This document shows, in pieces, positions 35,891 to 47,325 of a stretch of DNA of 64,000 nucleotides. Location of the stretch: positions 8,392,047-8,456,046 of the forward strand of contig CM067067.1 in the NCBI GenBank assembly GCA_033980235.1, read 5' to 3'. Every line of letters begins with the position of its first letter. Positions within the stretch are counted from its first letter, which is position 1. The notes beneath the pieces are model-generated. The model was not told the origin of the DNA, searched no databases, and worked only from the letters and a program-made list of their open reading frames with translations. The position numbers were made by a program, and so were the translations under genes. This DNA is from Diadema setosum. Its lineage: Eukaryota; Echinodermata; Echinoidea; Diadematoida; Diadematidae.

Positions 35891-38450
35891 CTAATCACAA
35901 CGGAGGTGACGCTGGAGCGCTTCTTTGAATGTGTCAAATTTATGAATCTGCTTTATGTTACTCGGCAGATTATTCCAATCCTTCGCTGTTCTATGAAAGA
36001 AGGAGTTGGCGAGAGCAGTTAAGGAACCGTATAAAGTAGAGTAAGTATCCGGATGATAACTTCGGGTTGTCATACCTCTCGGTGCTTGAGCAGGACTGAT
36101 ATAATCCTCGAGATTTAAATCAATATTGCCGTGCTTTATTTTATGAAATGTTGATAGCCTTAAAAGCTTGCGTCGTTCTGGGAGTGGATGAAGTTTGAGA
36201 TCCTTTATCATTCCGGAGACAGAAGATTGCCACTTGTAATCATTACAGATGAATCTGGCTGCTCTATTTTGTACTGCTTGAATCTTGGAGATGTTACGTT
36301 GAATGAAGGGGTCCCATACTGTACAGCAATACTCCAAGTGGGGACGCACTAGGCTCTTGTATGCTTGTAATTTAACATTTCTCGGTGCATTATGTAGATT
36401 ACGACGGAGAAAGGCAATCATGCTGCTTGCTCTGGCTGTAGTTATATCAATATGTCTATTCCATTTTAATTTGTCTGATAAGGCAACTCCTAGGTATTTG
36501 TGACTGGACACTGTTTCTATCTGGTGACCTGATAAGGTGTACGTGTGATGAATGGGTCGAGACTTCCTTGTGAAGCGCATAACGCTGCATTTGTCCAGCT
36601 TGTATTTCATTTGCCATCTTTTTCCCCAAGCCTCTAAGGTACGTAGATCTTGTTGGAGTATGACACAATCTTTATGTGTCTTAATGGGACGGTAAACTAC
36701 ACAATCGTCTGCGAATAAGCAGACGTTGGATGAAACTTGATCAGGGAGATTATTAATATATGATAACAAAAGCAATGGGCCCAGAACAGTGCCTTGGGGC
36801 ACTCCTGAAGAAACATGAACGGGTCTTGAGGATGACCCTTGGACTACGACTGTTTGTTCCCTTTCTGTGAGAAATTGTGAAATCCATGAAAGTAGTGAGC
36901 CCTGGATTCCAAGATACTTGAGGCGATGAAGGAGCCTCTGATGTGGTACGGTATCAAACGCTTTTGCAAAGTCTAACACAACAGCGTCAACTTGCTTAAT
37001 GGTTTCGACAGAGGAGAAAATATGATGAATTGTTGTAATCAGTTGGGACTCACACGACCGTCTGGATCTGAATCCATGCTGTGTGTTACTGAGGATATTG
37101 TTATCCTCCAGATGGCTCATAATGTGGCGATAAATGATATGTTCTAAGACTTTGCAGCAGGTGGATGTGAGGGATACCGGCCTGTAGTTGGCTGGGTCGG
37201 ATCTACTACCATTCTTGTACAGAGCATTTATATTAGCTTGTCTCCAATCTCGGGGTAGCGTGCCAGTCCGAAGACTTTGCGTAAATATGACTTGCAATAT
37301 AGGTGCTACTTGTGCAGCACATAACTTGAGGAATTTGGGAGAAATGCCGTCTGGGCCAGAAGCTTTATTCACATCTAAGTTCTTAAGAAGTTTCATAATA
37401 CCTTCTGTAGAAATAATCAAATCTGATATTATTGGGATTTGTCTCTGTCCCATATGAGGAATATTAATCAAATCTTCTTTAGTGAAAACTGATTGATATT
37501 GATCACTTAAGACTTCAGCTTTTTCACGAGCTGTATCGGCTAGTTTTCCCTTGGAATATAAAGCCGATATACCATTTGTGTCACGCCTCTTTTGCTTAAT
37601 AAAAGACCAAAATTTCTTGGGGTTAGAAGTGAGTGAGTCAAAAACTGTTGTTCCTAAAGAATGTTGTTCAGCTTTTCGAAGTTCTTTTTGGACTTGCTTA
37701 CGAAGCTGCCTATAACGGCACCAGTTCCGATGGGATCCATCTGTTTTGGCACTATAAAACGCCCTATTTTTCTTTCTAATTAATCGCTTGAGGGTTCCGT
37801 TTATCCAAGGAAGATTAAATCGAGTACTCTTATACCTTGAAGGAACATTTGAATCAACACTGCTATAAATAGCTTCCTTAAATGCGTTCCAGTTCTCCTC
37901 CACTGTCTTATGTGCATAATTGGCCTGGAAAACTTGAAAGAAATTTTCCATATCCTTTCGGAGATTAAATGTATCTGCTTTATCCCATAAATAAATCTTT
38001 CTACGTTTTGCTTTATGGAGAACAGGGCGTAAAGAAATTTCTGCTATCATATTAAAATGATCAGATATTCCTGCTTTTGTTACGATTGGTGCAAAACAGC
38101 CAGGGTTTGTTACGAGAAGTAGGTCCAGGATATTTCTAACATTGCCTGATCTCGTCTTCTGGTTGTGATTGGGTTCGTAAGCCAATTGAGTGAATGAGAA
38201 ATCGTGGATTAAATCGAGAAGCTCTGTGGTCAGTTCCTGAGGGTACACGCAGTGGTGTTCAGGCTTTCTACACAGATTGGACCAATCAATGTCTGGGACA
38301 TTAAAGTCACCTCCTACCCATACTATAGGGTTTTTACTGAAGAGTAGCCCTGAACTGCCTCTCTTAAAGATCAGATAGCGGGGACGACTAAAAACCACCA
38401 GTTCTGGCTCCGAGATGTTGAGGAGGAAATGAAATCCGTGAACATCACCT
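35891..38450 (-). mobile_element. 5'-truncated non-LTR retrotransposon ORF2 (endonuclease fragment + reverse transcriptase)
   Basis: An uninterrupted frame, the only long one in the window. Counting from the first in-frame Met at 38,536, genuine protein starts at about residue 30. The C-terminal part of an APE-type endonuclease follows, with GGDFN (75-79) and SDH (158-160). A linker leads to a reverse transcriptase with ANYRPVSLTS (449-458), DFAKAFD (522-528), SGVPQGTVLGP (577-587) and the catalytic FADD (608-611), then a C-terminal Cys/His-containing region ending near QRHLRCD. The endonuclease N-terminus is missing: upstream is a T-rich, G-run junction at 38,461-38,490. The architecture and the hexamer tail fit the CR1/L2/Rex-Jockey assemblage. 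I cannot name the clade. The intact frame suggests recent activity of the family, though this copy should be dead on arrival because the endonuclease lacks its first half. Confidence 0.92.
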
Positions 38451-38536
38451 GGAAAGTACCCTCCCCCTCCCCCCCCCCAAAAAAAAAAATAAATAAAAAT
38501 AAATAAACGCACAGAATGGGCAAGAATAAAAGACAT

Positions 38537-40934
38537 TCGCTGCTATCCTATATGCCAGGAGGTATAATAAGCAGTAAGTACGTAAGCAAGATAATTAGGT
38601 GGTAATTTTTGCGGATCGAAGTATCCTAACAAGAACGACAACCATTATAGATATCAATCGAGGACAACAGGGGTCTTTGTGATAGTGTGTTCTTGAAGAT
38701 CACAAAACAGACAGACAACATAAGTTAGCCAGAGGAAAAGAAAAGAACAATGAAGACAGCGGAGAAAATAGGGGAAAATAGGAATGAAAGATCCAAGAAA
38801 AATTCGAGCTCATCACTCTTCGGATTTTTTTAGTGAATCCAAGATGCAATGAAAGATCCTTGGCAAGCTGGACCATTGTCCGATGGGTAGCCAAACCAAA
38901 CGCCGTGATTCTCATCCATTTTTCACGGCATAGAAAAGCAGTGCCACGTCTTGAGTGTGAATTTCAGCCCCCGCAACTGAGGTCACGTCATTGATCATAA
39001 AATGGTTTAAGCTGCATGCCGCACCACGAGTTTACGGGTTCAGCTTCTACCTCGCTCTTTCGAGTAGTGAAGGGAATAACTATTTGTAAGATAGTGGAAT
39101 ATATCAAAGGAATAGGTTTCCATGAGCGAGCAGAGCGCAAGTGCAGGAGATAAGGATACAAAAAGAAAGATGGAGAAGAAGGGGATGAAGAATACATCAG
39201 AGATGAGGAATTATGGAAAGAGAGGCGGATTAATGCATTTACAGTATTAGAGATTCATTTTATCATTTAATTTTGTCTGTGTGTGTGTCTGTGTGTGTCT
39301 GTGTGTGTGCTTGTGCGTGTAGGTTTATTTTACAGATTCGATCTCAACACTCTTCGGATTTTTTTCAGTGAAATATATCTTGCTTCCCACTCTCTCTTCT
39401 CCCTCCCCTCATCTTTCCTTCCTTCAGTCTATCGCCTTCTATTCCTTCTTCATTTTCTCTTTCTCCTTCTTGTATTATTAATTCTGTAGGATTGATTTTG
39501 ATGGATTCGATTGCAAAACGTGTCGAACGCCTTTTTTCAAAGATTTATAATAAGTCCATAATCAAACAGACCAAAATAAAACCATTCAACTGATATTTTT
39601 TTCACTCATTACAGAATAAAGAATATTTTCTAAGTTATGATGACAAATATTCCATATTTTGTTATAATTCTCTTTGTTTTGCAAAGCAAGTTTAACTTTC
39701 AAATATCGCGAATTGATAAGAACTGAGGTAACTCGTTTTGCCATCAAATTCTTCATTTTCCTCCCACTTGTACACTTACAATGACTCTCCATTCACGACT
39801 GTCTCCCATCTGTTAATCAGAGGTTTTCTTCATTAATTTTACACTGACAATGTGTTACGTCACTCTTTATCGTGTTTTGTATTGCGTTGCATAATATGCC
39901 TTGTAATGCTCATTGAGTGTGTGTCTGACTGTGAGTTCGTTTGTTCTCTTTTTTGTTCTATCATTATTCACCAGCACGAAAAAAGCAAAATGAGACCGTC
40001 ACATAATGAATGGCAAAGAACACTCGATTTATTTTACAAGACACCTCTAGATATCAAACGACGCACATTTAGGGGAACAAAGTAATTTACAGCAAAAGGT
40101 AAAGGATATGCTGAACGAATTGCTGTGAACATGGAGATAATAATGAGGTGAAAAAGCTGCGAGAGTAAACATAAATTAGTACACAATGTCATAACTACTT
40201 GTTCCATTTCTCTTCCCAATTTCTTTCCTCTTCTTTCAAGGGTGTAAGTAAAATTACTCATCTGATTATCTTGAGCTCAGTAGTTAAAACAAGATATCAA
40301 AGTAGTTGCAGCATCTTGCGAGATCCTACAATGAACAATTTCTTGTTCTGGTTTGTTTTGGGACTGTATATGTCAGATTTTTGACAGAGAAGGCTACAGC
40401 TAGAGCAAGACACCATACTTAGGCCTAGGTATCCAAAGGTCCTAAAATGCCGCAGACTGTTCCAAATGTGACAGAAAGGTTTACAATAATTATCAATTAC
40501 TCCTTATTTAGGATGTAGCAAATACGAAGTCTCTTTTGTACGAGGTCTGACTTTAGTACAATCACATGCGACCACACAGGCAGGTTACACAGATCAAACC
40601 GTTACAAAGAGCAAATAGGAGCCAGACTAGGTGGTGCGCTCGCGTGAAAACATGACCCAGAACATGGACAAACTGCAAACAAAATGGTGACATAAAGAAA
40701 ACATCGTTTCTTCCAATATCAAGAGAACCTCTGGAGTAGCTTCCTGAGTATGGAATTAGTCCTCGCCGTTACGTCACAAACAGGGCCGCATTGAACGATG
40801 TACCCGTGACTGAAACTGGATCCTCTTACTATGGAAATGTGGCGAGTGACTGATAACATCATGTATGGAACCCGTTGACTTAATCTCGTGCGTTCAAGTT
40901 GAATTTGCCTACTGCCTTCTGTCATGCTTTTCAG
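38537..40934. other. Non-coding, no supported gene
   Basis: AT-rich sequence with a GT-rich tract at about 39,270-39,320 and scattered short ORFs without splice support. Nothing else stood out. Confidence 0.5.
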
Positions 40935-41022
40935 CGAAATTGCCAAACACCAGAGCAGGCTCATGGAAGCGTTTTTGAAGGACAACTACAACAGGGAATC
41001 GTTCTCTTACCTCGAGCAAAGG
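40935..41022 (+). CDS. Candidate internal exon, unrecognised
   Basis: An excellent polypyrimidine acceptor (CTGCCTTCTGTCATGCTTTTCAG) precedes an 88-nt open segment encoding EIAKHQSRLMEAF, LKDNYNRESFSY and LEQR, then a donor AGG/GTATTT. The peptide is amphipathic and rich in charged residues, as expected for a helix. It begins with the last base of a split codon and ends in phase 0. The exon at 43,283 needs two preceding bases, so they do not join directly. No family recognised. The helical pattern invites comparison with the first helices of DNA-binding domains, but that is speculation. Confidence 0.4.
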
Positions 41023-43282
41023 GTATTTCTTTATTCTTTATCATTTTCTTTTTTCATTGTGATTGAGATATCATTTTTAAGGGCGCTGGATAGATAGGTA
41101 TACATAAAGTCATTGAAAATATTCGTGAGAGCTTTCGTCAAGGTATAGATCTAATTGAATCTACATTTATTACTAATGCCATCTGACGTCATATGGGTCC
41201 TCTCGCTGGTTGGAGCTTCAGGTGTATGTGAGTCAAGTTTATTGCTTAACCAAGTAAAAGAATAACAAATAAATAAATAAAAAAAAAAACTACAATCGGC
41301 TATAATTTTTTTTTCAGCCAGGCTATGAAATAATAACATATACATATAGCAAAGATAATACAAAACCATTAGACAAATCATATAATGAAAGGGAATAAAA
41401 CTTAAAATATATTCAATTATCAATATAAACGAAACCACAATGAGAGAAAAAGGACGTTACTGACTAGTGTAGGTACATACATGTATAACAATAGTGTCAA
41501 ACAACATGGCAAGTGAGAGACTGTAATTACGGTCAAGGCGAAATAAAGATTGAATCGATTTGAAAAGAAAGGTGTGAAATGGGGTTTGAGAATGAGCTAC
41601 TTGAAGTTTTGGAACTTATTATTTCTTTAGACAATTAATTATATTGAGAATAATTTTGATGCTAAACGTAGAGTGTAATTGCTCGTAGCCTAGGTAACTT
41701 CAGGTTATTATGCTTGCTGAAATCATAATGACCATAAGTTATTATCTCTTCTCAATACATTTACTTAAGCTTTTATGATGAAAAGTTGTTGAGATGTAAA
41801 ATTGAACATGAGATTTTTTTCAACGATTAATTAGGCAATTCGCTTTCAATGTCTTAAGTAATGTTTGGCGAGAAAGGTTTCAAGGTGGTAACGTTTGCTA
41901 CAGCCTGTCAACTATCTTTAGTCTGATTTGGCAAGAAAAACGGTGTTCTTTTTTACGTTGCTAGCTGTTGTGCCTTTGTCCTCCATTCAAGGAGTCACTA
42001 GTAGGACCATTGAGGAGATTGTAACAACGCCCTCAAAATGAATACGATTACCACTGAAGAGACGGGGTAGAAGTGGGGGAAGGGGAGAGATTATATGTAC
42101 AGAATGATGATTGATGACCAAAAATGACAAAGTTCAAACAGTTGCTCCGCCTGCAATGATTGATGGCTTAATTACCCATGGCCGCCCGCAAATCATCCGT
42201 TTATTTGTCACCACAGATGTGACACAATTTCGTCTATGAGAATCAGAGATGGGGATCTGATTGCCCGGGCAAACAATGCATAATGAAGCAAAATTTCTTT
42301 CTTATTTCCAATTTTGTGAAAATACGCTGACAGTGATTGATTCACTTTCTAAGCTAGTCATCTCTATTTTATTTTCAGTAACTCCTCTTTAGCAGTTCCT
42401 GTCCACGTGTGGCCTTTCCTTCTCTCGTTCTTTCTATGTAGATGAATATTATCATTAGTACATCCAACATCAAATCCTCGACAATACAAATTTACGCTGC
42501 ACGGTTTTAGAATGAGCAGGTAGGAGGGAGACTAATAAAGAGGAAATAAATCGGGTTTTTATCAAGAGATGAGGCATAGAATGATTTTTTTTTTCTGTGT
42601 CATTATATGCAACTTGTGGTTTATGAACCGACAGGAAAGAGGGAGGTAGACTTTGTTGTAACAGCGAACTCCGCTCGTGTGTATTATCTCTTTGGGCGAG
42701 ATTTTGTTCTTAATATGGCTGCTGTTGACATGAATAATATAATCTCGCATGATATCAAACGTCCTAAAATCTTAAACTTGTTTTATTGAAAAATACCTTG
42801 ATGTTAATTACCAAAGAACTATAACAACTTAAACGAGATGCATATCGACTTAAACGCAGACAGGCAATCGTGTTCTAGATCTTCTGAATAAAAGGGACTT
42901 TACTGCTCGACAAGTATTAATATCTTTCCAATACGCGTTGAGGATTATGTCAGAGGATTGACATTATACTTAAAGAGATGGTACATCAGTATTGGTGGAG
43001 ATGAAGATTGAGGTTTTAACTTTTTGCGAGATACTAAGAAGCAACTTATGAAATGTTACAGAGCATACCATTTAAGAGGAATTCGAAGTTTATTCGATTA
43101 ATCCGATTAATTCGAGATTTTCAAAAGCAAAGTAAAACAAAACGATCCTAATCAATGGTCGTCCCCACCTTTTATTAGCATGACTTTGTTTTGGATATCT
43201 CAGCCATTTCAAAACCAATTTTAATTAAAATAAACGTTGAATTTGTTGAATTTGATTTACTCACTCTTTTATATTTCATTAG
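41023..43282. other. Non-coding or intronic, no supported gene
   Basis: AT-rich. A frame at 42,607-42,789 (plus) has slightly protein-like composition but no acceptor. Nothing else was supported. Confidence 0.45.
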
Positions 43283-43430
43283 CGGATTCTCATTATCTCA
43301 CCAAGAAAAGAAACCTGAAGCCAGGTCTCAACCAAATCTATACCATACCTTTAAAGATGCCGATTATCTTCTCATGGCTACTCATACTTTAGGTCGAATT
43401 GCTCTTGAAAACATTACTTCGTCATCTTAA
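43283..43430 (+). CDS. Candidate terminal exon, unrecognised
   Basis: The acceptor TCACTCTTTTATATTTCATTAG is followed by 49 codons ending in TAA (GFSLSHQEKKPEARS, QPNLYHTFKDADYLLMATH, TLGRIALENITSSS). Composition is balanced, with few rare residues, and there is no transmembrane segment or known motif. It starts with the third base of a codon. No upstream partner of matching phase was identified; 40,935-41,022 ends in phase 0. Splice signal and composition support it, but a chance frame is possible. Confidence 0.38.
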
Positions 43431-45589
43431 ATGCGTACAGCCCATAAAGCTTGAGCCCTCTGTGAGGTCTAAGATGATTTGTTCCTTGATTATGAATTAT
43501 TTGTAACACAACAGTGGGCGTAAGAACACAATGATATGTCTTTTGTGAGAGGATGGGATTAAAGTATGCGGATCTTTATTTCTACATTAAGTTTAAAAAA
43601 ATCGAGATGTTCTTAAGAAGGTCATACTTGGCACCAAGTTTACCTATGCTTTGTGACAGCACGCTACATTTCAGATACAGAAGAGAGGGAGAGAGGGAGA
43701 GAGAGAGAGAGAAAGAGAGCTGGAAATAGAGAAGGAGAAACAAAACGATATTTAAGGCCAGTGGTTTTACTACTAAATAGCAGTGGTTTTTGGCATTATA
43801 CACTGAAAAAAAAAAATCTTCGACGAGATAACAAATTTCTAATGAAAATTACTATTCTATACAATTGTGTTATGGCTTAGTTGAGGCAAATATTGTACGT
43901 CCACATGTACTTTGGTAGAGGAACCGAGAATGCCGTATCCCCCCCCCCCCGCTTTTTTTTTTAATCAATGTAGTTTAAAGGATCACGAAATACAGGAAAA
44001 GTAGTCCTTGAAAATGTACACAGGCGTGCATAAAGGTCGGGAATATATTTTATATGTTTCTGTATGGATTAGCTGAAAGAATCTTCATTCTTTGTGTGCC
44101 GAACACGAGTCATTATTGAACCGGAAGAGAATAAAAGGTTGAGAAGAAGTTAAATTAAAGATATTTTGCCCTATTCAGGCGTAGTCGTTGTCTCGAATTG
44201 CTTGAAATTTCGCCCCTATTTCAGAAGCAGTTGCTGGAAAATGGCTGATGTGATGCTGCCCTCATAGTGACGTCAGTATGATCTGAAAAAATAAATGAAA
44301 AGATACATTCAGTTGAGTTGTGTGGTTGGGACTCTCTTGCTGACACTCACGGGCATTGTTACGTGATGATATAAAACTCGAGTAATTGTGGCATAAAGAA
44401 TAAAGTTTTTGAGTGACGGAACGGAAGATCCCGAGTTCGAATCTTGCCTTGTGCTTTTGTCTATTTTGAAGATGTTTCCCTATACAACATCTTTCGTCAG
44501 CTTGTTATAAACTTGGTTCCTGACAATATTTGGGCAACGATATTGACAGAACCCTGTCTGACAGGACTTCCAGCAGTGAAGAGGCTGCCTACGTTGGTAG
44601 GATTACATCATCACATAGGATTCTATTTTACGCCTTTCGACCACGATGCGATGTTCAAAGCCTTGTGCTAGAAGTCATACAGTCAAAAGTCAGTCCTGTT
44701 ATATAAAATTCATGGCGGGTCTTTATATCAATCACTTTCACCGACTGATGGCAAAGTGACAAAGATATTTTACGTTAACCTTTTCATGAATGAGGGAGAC
44801 AGAGAGAGGTACGTTTTAGATAGGCAAAATCATACACGACAACCTTTGTCCGTTTGTGGTGTTCAGCAAAACATCTGCCAAATTTCATGAATACATCACA
44901 CGACACGTTTGAATGTAACGTGCTACCTCTTGTAGAATGCAGGTTTTCGGACACTACCGCATCCAGGTTTTGACATGACAGTGACAAATGTTTCTAACCT
45001 ATGTTTCCTTCTTGCTCTGTTTAAAGTCGTGTTTTCATTTCATTTTCTGTGAAAACGCCTATCTTGAAAGCCTGAACCAACGTTACCCGCTACGTGTCCC
45101 TTCCCTAGCACTTACGGATCCTCTAACGTGATGATGAATTGGGGCAAAGGGTGTAAAATCAAGAGGACACCCAACTTGTATGTCGTTTCAAAGTTCGCAC
45201 TGATTTTCTTTTCCGGGTATATTTCGTATGTTATTCAACTCTCCTCCACAAACTCAGTGTCGTTCTTTTTTAGCTTGTTTGAAGACATCTTGATTTTAAT
45301 AAGATTAAACTACAATAAAGTTTTTCGTTTGCAACAAGTTGATAAGTTGTACTTATTTCAGGATTAAATGCATGCTGTAAAAGGTAAAAATCAGAATTGG
45401 ACATGAACTAATCAGCAAACCGAATAAATTCAATCGTCTCAAATAGTATTACACATGATATTTGTAGATATGAAGAATGTTGGTCTAAGAATAGATTCCT
45501 TGGACAATCCATATTTCATCTATTTCTGTTCAGATTAAAAATTTTTTTATACAATTGCTTCCTATTGAATAACACAATAGGTAACTTCA
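43431..45589. other. Non-coding, with GA microsatellite
   Basis: A (GA)n-rich tract at 43,679-43,722 and a C10/T9 junction near 43,940. A frame at 44,444-44,671 lacks splice support. A B-box-like GAGTTCGAATCTT at 44,432 has no accompanying A box. Confidence 0.45.
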
Positions 45590-46057
45590 AGATATTCCTC
45601 ATACCAATGAATGACCTGCAGTAAATATACTTTCTATCAAAGACATCAACAACCTTCATATACGTATAAAGTCAAGCAAGGCATGAGATATGGAGTACCC
45701 AGCACTTCTTAATCCACCTTGATTTGGGCAATTATATATTGCACAACGTAATCCTTTATTCAATCTATTGAATAAACATTTTTCAAAAAAAAAAAACCTT
45801 TAAAACAGGAAAGATCGAAAGATATTCCTCATACCAATGAATGACCTGCAGTAAATATACTTTCTATCAAAGACATCAACAACCTTCATATACGTATAAA
45901 GTCAAGCAAGGCATGAGATATGGAGTGCCCAGCACTTCTTAATCCACCTTGATTTGGGCAATTATATATTGCACAACGTAATCCTTTATTCAATCTATTG
46001 AATAAACATTTTTCAAAAAAAAAAAACTTTGGAAAATACAGGAAAGATCGAAATATA
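45590..46057. repeat. Recent 230-bp tandem duplication
   Basis: Two copies begin AGATATTCCTCATACCAATG at 45,590 and 45,820. They are almost identical (one difference is GGAGTACCC versus GGAGTGCCC, plus changes at the 3' edge). Each ends in GAATAAACATTTTTC and an A12 run, resembling a polyadenylated 3' end. Confidence 0.9.
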
Positions 46058-46442
46058 GTTTTTTTTTTTCTTCTATTGCAAGCTTGGTACAATTTATAAT
46101 GCTGCAGTGGGAGAAAAGAAAGGAGCGCAAGCATTCTTCGATAATATCATTTTAATTCACAGGACTACTGGACTGTGATGAAAGAGAATATCTTTAGCAA
46201 TAACATTACTAATAGTTTCAGCAGATTACACACATTGATTGCAAAACCTTTTCTATGCATAGAACAATGTCAATCATTTGCATTTAGAAATTCATTCACA
46301 GTGTTCCACGTCTTCAGTATTTGTCAAAACTTTTTGTGTGTTGTTGTGTTTTGGTTTTTTTTTTCTGTAAGGCCTCTTTGTTATGATTAGCATCGTTACC
46401 TTAGGTCTTGGCTACATCCAGTCTTTAATCGGTTCTATTTTG

Positions 46443-46446
<4 letters not shown>

Positions 46447-46488
<42 letters not shown>

Positions 46489-46729
46489 GAGTTTGTTTGC
46501 AAAAACCGATAGGTCCATTTTTGAAGATTTTGAAGTACGGCCTCTGTCATAAAGTACAAAATAATACCTAATAATATATTGGTCACTACATATAAAGGTA
46601 TATTTTTGAAGTTATGATCAAAAGAAGCAAAAATTTTCTTATTATTTTCTTTATTTTTCTTGACCTTTAATCGCAAATATCTCCATTTGGCAAATATGGA
46701 CTTATCGGTTTTTTGCAAACAAACTCTTC

Positions 46730-46761
<32 letters not shown>

Positions 46762-46792
46762 ATAATATATATATATATATATATATATTATA

Positions 46793-46835
<43 letters not shown>

Positions 46836-46850
46836 ATAATTGTTTCTTTT
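46447..46850. repeat. TA microsatellite split by a MITE
   Basis: (TA)n at 46,447-46,485 and again from 46,731 to about 46,845, the latter with periodic TATTATAATATAATATA interruptions. The MITE at 46,486-46,729 separates the two parts. Confidence 0.85.
46486..46729. mobile_element. 244-bp MITE inserted in a TA microsatellite
   Basis: The left end GAAGAGTTTGTTTGCAAAAA and the right end are inverted repeats of about 36 bp (GAAGAGTTTGTTTGCAAAAA(A)CCGATA(G/A)GTCCAT). TA-rich sequence on both sides fits a TA target preference as in Tc1/mariner-like elements, although the microsatellite itself hides any duplication. No ORF. Confidence 0.8.
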
Positions 46851-46932
46851 TACGCAAATTTTTCATCACCATCATCATCATTATTGTCTTCATCAGTGGT
46901 AGCAATACCAAGTGTTATTTATTATGGGTCAA

Positions 46933-47008
46933 TTATTCACTGGGTATATACGCGTCAAATTCTCTCTCAAGTGTCTTAAACCTTTCATGTCCCTGCAAAT
47001 CGTATCCT
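46933..47008 (-). CDS. Candidate alternative or neighbouring terminal exon
   Basis: The acceptor GGCTTTTTGTGCTTTTCAG is followed by 24 codons and TAA (GYDLQGHERFKTL, EREFDAYIPSE). The peptide is compositionally convincing and acidic at the end. It needs two bases from an upstream exon, which the identified exons of the 47.3-49.2-kb gene do not provide. It may be an alternative last exon of that gene through an unseen exon. AATAAA on the minus strand (plus 46,918-46,923) is just past the stop. Confidence 0.3.
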
Positions 47009-47325
47009 CTGAAAAGCACAAAAAGCCGTAAACTTTCTATTTTGCTCACTTTTCAGTCTTCATGCTGATCCCGTGTCTCTTGAGCTAATTTCCTTTCTTG
47101 ATAAGATGTTGACTGCATGATGTATTCCAAATATCATCATTGTGTTACTATATTTATAAATAACTTAATTTTGCATGATTAAAAAATGCTATTGATGATG
47201 GTCATGATTGCGGAAAAGAAAATAGTAATAACATCAACAAATAATAGTAATAAGTGAAACGGTCATATTGAGAATGATGAAAGCATATAGGCCTAAATAT
47301 TTCAACCATCGGTTAATGAACTGAT

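Noticed and set aside
36303..37457. Plus-strand ORFs inside the retrotransposon
   Set aside because: Antisense shadows of the reverse-transcriptase frame.
42607..42789. 60-codon plus-strand ORF with protein-like composition
   Set aside because: No AG acceptor or polyadenylation signal in position. Isolated.
44432..44446. B-box-like GAGTTCGAATCTT, possible tRNA
   Set aside because: No A box or foldable cloverleaf upstream.
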